The notes under the pieces: generated by a model
Databases searched by the model: none
The model's input: the letters and a program-made list of their open reading frames with translations, nothing else
What the model was told of the DNA's origin: nothing
Part shown: positions 36,499 through 38,723 of the stretch, piece after piece
Numbering within the stretch: the stretch's first letter is position 1
How the letters are laid out: every line of letters begins with the position of its first letter
Assembly: GCA_902558885.1 (NCBI GenBank)
Contig: CACEFQ010000012.1
Location: 1 to 38,723 of the forward strand
Length of the DNA stretch: 38,723 bases
From: an uncultured SAR116 cluster alpha proteobacterium
GTDB lineage: Bacteria > Pseudomonadota > Alphaproteobacteria > Puniceispirillales > Marisalimonadaceae
Direction: 5' to 3'
Translations under genes and position numbers: made by a program

Positions 36499-36594
36499 AC
36501 TTAATTCTTAATTCATCAAATTATTAAAATGATTTTTTTAGTTACATTCATATCTTTATATTATATTTTAAAATAAAGTATAAAGACGTGAAAC

Positions 36595-38286
36595 ATGGAA
36601 ATATTATTATTTGTTTTCCCATTATTAAATTTTTTATTATTTCAGTTTGGTTATCAAAAAATAAGATCTGAAATTTTATATGCAATTAATATTTTTTTAT
36701 GCGGTCTTTCTTTTCTTTTAAGCTTGTACATTTTTATAAAAATTTTAAATTTAGATAAAGATTTACCATTATTTTTCTATACTTTGATTAAATTAGAAAA
36801 TTTATTTATAGACTGGTCATTAAGATTAGACTTATTTGTGTCTGGCTTAATAGCTTTGGTAACGCTTATAGGATTATTAATATCAGTATACTCAATAAAT
36901 TTATCAAAAAACCATTTAATTAATCATGAAATAAATAGTTTTTTATCGCTTTCAATTTTTGGTGTACTAGTTCTAATATCTTCAAACAATTTAATGCAGT
37001 TTTTTTTAGGATGGTATTTAATAATTTTATCTTCTTATTTGATCTCTAATATTTCAGACAATAAGGTTGATAATAGTAATATTTTTTTTGAAAACAGAGT
37101 TTCTGATCTCTGTTTTTTTTTAAGTTTGTATTTTATTTACACATTTTCAAACTCAATAAATTTTGATGTTATTTTTAAAAGTTTTCAAATTATTGAAAGT
37201 AAAATAACTATTTTAAATCAAACTTTTTGTCGTTTTGACTTAGTAATTTTTATTTTATTTTTTTCTTTTTTATTAAGATTTCGTCAATTCTATATCTCAG
37301 ATTCCAGGTATGATTTATTAAACTTTAATTCAAGTTTGTATTCACTTAGTTTATATGGTCTGTATTTTCCTGTTGGACTTTATTTTGTTTTACGTTTTTT
37401 AACTTTAACTCACATAAGTTTAGATTATTTAAATCTTATATTGATATTAGGTTCTATTTTATCTTTCATTTTTTTAGTTCTATTAATTCGATCATATAAT
37501 TTGAATAAATTGTTTTTATATATTGCGTCTGCTCAATTTGGTATTTTATTGATTGGTGTTGGTTTAAAGTTATATAATGCAGCAGTTTTTCATTTTTTTA
37601 CATCAACATTATCTCTGTTAATTCTGTCTTTGAGTTTTGGAATTATTTCATACAAATTAAATAATGAACAAGATATTAGGAAAATGGGTTCTCTTATTAT
37701 TAAATGTCCTTTCATGTTTTTGTTTATTTTAATTGGCTTTATTTCTTTGTTGGGAATACCATATTTTTCTGGATTTTATTCTAATCAACTATTCTTATCT
37801 CAATTATCATCAATTAATAAAGTAAGTTATTTTTTAATATTTAGCTTCTGTTTTTGTTATACTTTTACAATTAGCTATATTTCATTTAAGATCATTCTAG
37901 TTGTATTTTTAGGTCAAAATAATTGTAATATACATTTATATAATAAGATAGAAGAAGGATCATATTATTTAAAATTTATTCTATTTGTTTTATCTATTTT
38001 TATAATTTTTTCAGGTTGGTATTTTAATAATTTATTTTCAGGTAATTTTGGTGAAAACATATGGCGTTTGGTATTAGTGGGTAGTACTGAATTTTCTTTA
38101 AATCATAAACTTGATAATAATCAATGGCTTTTTGAAACTAGAAATATTGTTTGTTACATTGGAATTTTTTTAGCTTTTTTAAACTATCTTATTATTCCAA
38201 AATTAGGAGATAATTTAAAACTCAAAAATAATAAATTATTTAAATATTATCTAAAATCCTTTACTTCATATGATTTTAATAGATGA
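36595..38286 (+). CDS. divergent NuoL-like membrane protein lacking proton-channel residues
   Basis: A 563-residue, very hydrophobic protein with about 14 predicted helices that aligns by eye with complex I NuoL. WSLRLDLFVSGLIALVTLIG matches the DGLS helix, SNNLMQFFLGWYLIILSSYLI the [23 protein letters not shown] helix, NRVSDLCFFLSLYFIYTF the NRVGD helix, YNAAVFHFFTSTLSLL the HLMTHAFFKALLFL helix, and IPYFSGFYSNQ the LVTAGFFSKD turn. Residues needed for pumping in NuoL are changed: Glu144 to Tyr141, Lys229 to Arg228, Lys342 to Leu341, Lys399 to Asn397, and Asp400 to Gln398. The ORF is intact, so it is probably expressed. It follows nqrF by 96 bases and overlaps birA by 17. An Mrp or DabB antiporter-type protein is possible but less likely given the birA neighbour. 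Confidence 0.75.
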   Translation: MEILLFVFPLLNFLLFQFGYQKIRSEILYAINIFLCGLSFLLSLYIFIKILNLDKDLPLFFYTLIKLENLFIDWSLRLDLFVSGLIALVTLIGLLISVYSINLSKNHLINHEINSFLSLSIFGVLVLISSNNLMQFFLGWYLIILSSYLISNISDNKVDNSNIFFENRVSDLCFFLSLYFIYTFSNSINFDVIFKSFQIIESKITILNQTFCRFDLVIFILFFSFLLRFRQFYISDSRYDLLNFNSSLYSLSLYGLYFPVGLYFVLRFLTLTHISLDYLNLILILGSILSFIFLVLLIRSYNLNKLFLYIASAQFGILLIGVGLKLYNAAVFHFFTSTLSLLILSLSFGIISYKLNNEQDIRKMGSLIIKCPFMFLFILIGFISLLGIPYFSGFYSNQLFLSQLSSINKVSYFLIFSFCFCYTFTISYISFKIILVVFLGQNNCNIHLYNKIEEGSYYLKFILFVLSIFIIFSGWYFNNLFSGNFGENIWRLVLVGSTEFSLNHKLDNNQWLFETRNIVCYIGIFLAFLNYLIIPKLGDNLKLKNNKLFKYYLKSFTSYDFNR

Positions 38287-38723
38287 AAGCTCTAATGGTA
38301 AACTCTTGACATATTATGATCTAAATATTTTGCAAACTTGTTCTAGTACAAATGATATAGCTATAAATAACGCAAAAAAAGGATTACCAGAAGGCAGTTC
38401 ATATTTATCCTACCTACAGACAAATGGACGAGGTAGAAATAACAATCAATGGGATTCAATGAAAGGGAACCTTTTTTTATCAACTATTTTTAGACCAACT
38501 ACAAGCAAAATAAATTGGCATCAATTATCATTGATAATTGGTTTATCAATTTTAGAAACTCTAATTACTTTGGGTGTAGATAAAAAGAAAATTGTATTAA
38601 AGTGGCCAAATGATGTACTTGTTCATAAAAGTAAAATCTCTGGTGTTTTATTAGAATCTTTTGATGATTTTATTGTTGCTGGAATTGGATTAAATGTTTT
38701 AAAAAAACCACAAAACGAAATAA
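38270..38723 (+). CDS. birA: biotin--[acetyl-CoA-carboxylase] ligase (3' end outside window)
   Basis: Biotinylates the carrier domain of biotin enzymes through biotinyl-AMP. The ATG at 38270 lies within the end of the NuoL-like gene (17-base overlap), and the frame is open to the window edge for 151 codons. Motifs are TCSSTNDIA (substrate site), TNGRGRNNNQW (the GRGR biotinyl-AMP loop), GNLFLSTIFRP, LKWPNDV, and KISGVLLES with the conserved catalytic Lys, then IVAGIGLNV. There is no N-terminal helix-turn-helix, so it is a group I, non-regulatory enzyme. Roughly 80 to 90 C-terminal residues are missing. In alphaproteobacteria birA commonly follows nuoN. Confidence 0.93.
   Translation, partial: MILIDESSNGKLLTYYDLNILQTCSSTNDIAINNAKKGLPEGSSYLSYLQTNGRGRNNNQWDSMKGNLFLSTIFRPTTSKINWHQLSLIIGLSILETLITLGVDKKKIVLKWPNDVLVHKSKISGVLLESFDDFIVAGIGLNVLKKPQNEI

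Noticed and set aside
36505-36540. Terminator after nqrF (ATCA...TGAT followed by T residues)
   Set aside because: The stem is only 4 bp with an 11-base loop; in such AT-rich DNA this is expected by chance.
36595-38286. DabB-type inorganic carbon transporter subunit
   Set aside because: DabB needs a DabA partner next to it; the neighbours are nqrF and birA, and the helix sequences match NuoL better by eye.
1-38723. CRISPR array, insertion sequence, prophage or long repeats
   Set aside because: No regularly spaced repeats, transposase, integrase or duplicated segments were seen on either strand.

Overview
The window is a gene-dense, AT-rich stretch of an alphaproteobacterial chromosome, probably from a streamlined marine lineage. 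The alphaproteobacterial assignment rests on four things: LpxI rather than LpxH in the lipid A cluster; the run trpD-trpC-moaC-moeA-lexA; a LexA operator of the form GTTC-N7-GTTC in front of lexA; and birA directly after an antiporter-like complex I subunit. The marine, small-genome assignment is inference from low GC, short or overlapping gene junctions and many small drug/metabolite (DMT) transporters. I cannot name the genus.

Layout. 1-4173 (+): lpxD (5' end cut off)-fabZ-lpxA-lpxI-lpxB, a lipid A operon with mostly overlapping start and stop codons. 4174-11241 (-): trpD-trpC-moaC-moeA-lexA-gltX-gltA (read right to left), covering tryptophan synthesis, molybdenum cofactor, SOS repressor, glutamyl-tRNA synthetase and citrate synthase. 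11472-12487 (+): rplM-rpsI with a clear Rho-independent terminator. 12541-15770 (+): hom, recJ and tRNA-Glu(TTC). 15797-20128: an NTF2-like protein, a membrane-anchored or exported alpha/beta hydrolase (-), an acyl-CoA synthetase and a DMT transporter. 20113-24296 (-): a DMT transporter, then gnd-gntK-PIF1-type helicase. 24326-27916 (-): a three-subunit molybdenum hydroxylase of unknown substrate, which would use the cofactor made with moaC/moeA. 28027-29146 (+): a third DMT transporter and a tiny membrane protein. 29150-30442 (-): apbE-nqrM, the flavin-inserting and iron-related maturation factors of Na+-NQR. 30666-36498 (+): the complete nqrABCDEF operon. 36595-38286 (+): an intact but strongly divergent NuoL-like protein. 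38270-38723 (+): birA (3' end cut off).

The most interesting observation is at the right end. In alphaproteobacteria the nuo (complex I) operon commonly ends next to birA. Here the position upstream of birA holds nqrA-F plus one NuoL-like ORF. That protein still aligns by eye with NuoL along most of its length, but the charged residues expected for proton translocation are replaced: GWE is GWY, the TM7 Lys is Arg, the TM12-region HxxxHxxxK is H-S-L, and FFSKD is FYSNQ. This suggests that complex I was replaced in place by Na+-NQR, leaving a repurposed non-pumping NuoL relative.

Other points worth checking: the alpha/beta hydrolase appears to start at an AUA (or AUU) codon behind a perfect AAGGAG site, with an in-frame hydrophobic leader that standard ATG/GTG/TTG calling would miss; the 15-bp LexA operator fixes the true lexA start; and the lpxB and gltA stop codons abut with zero bases between them.
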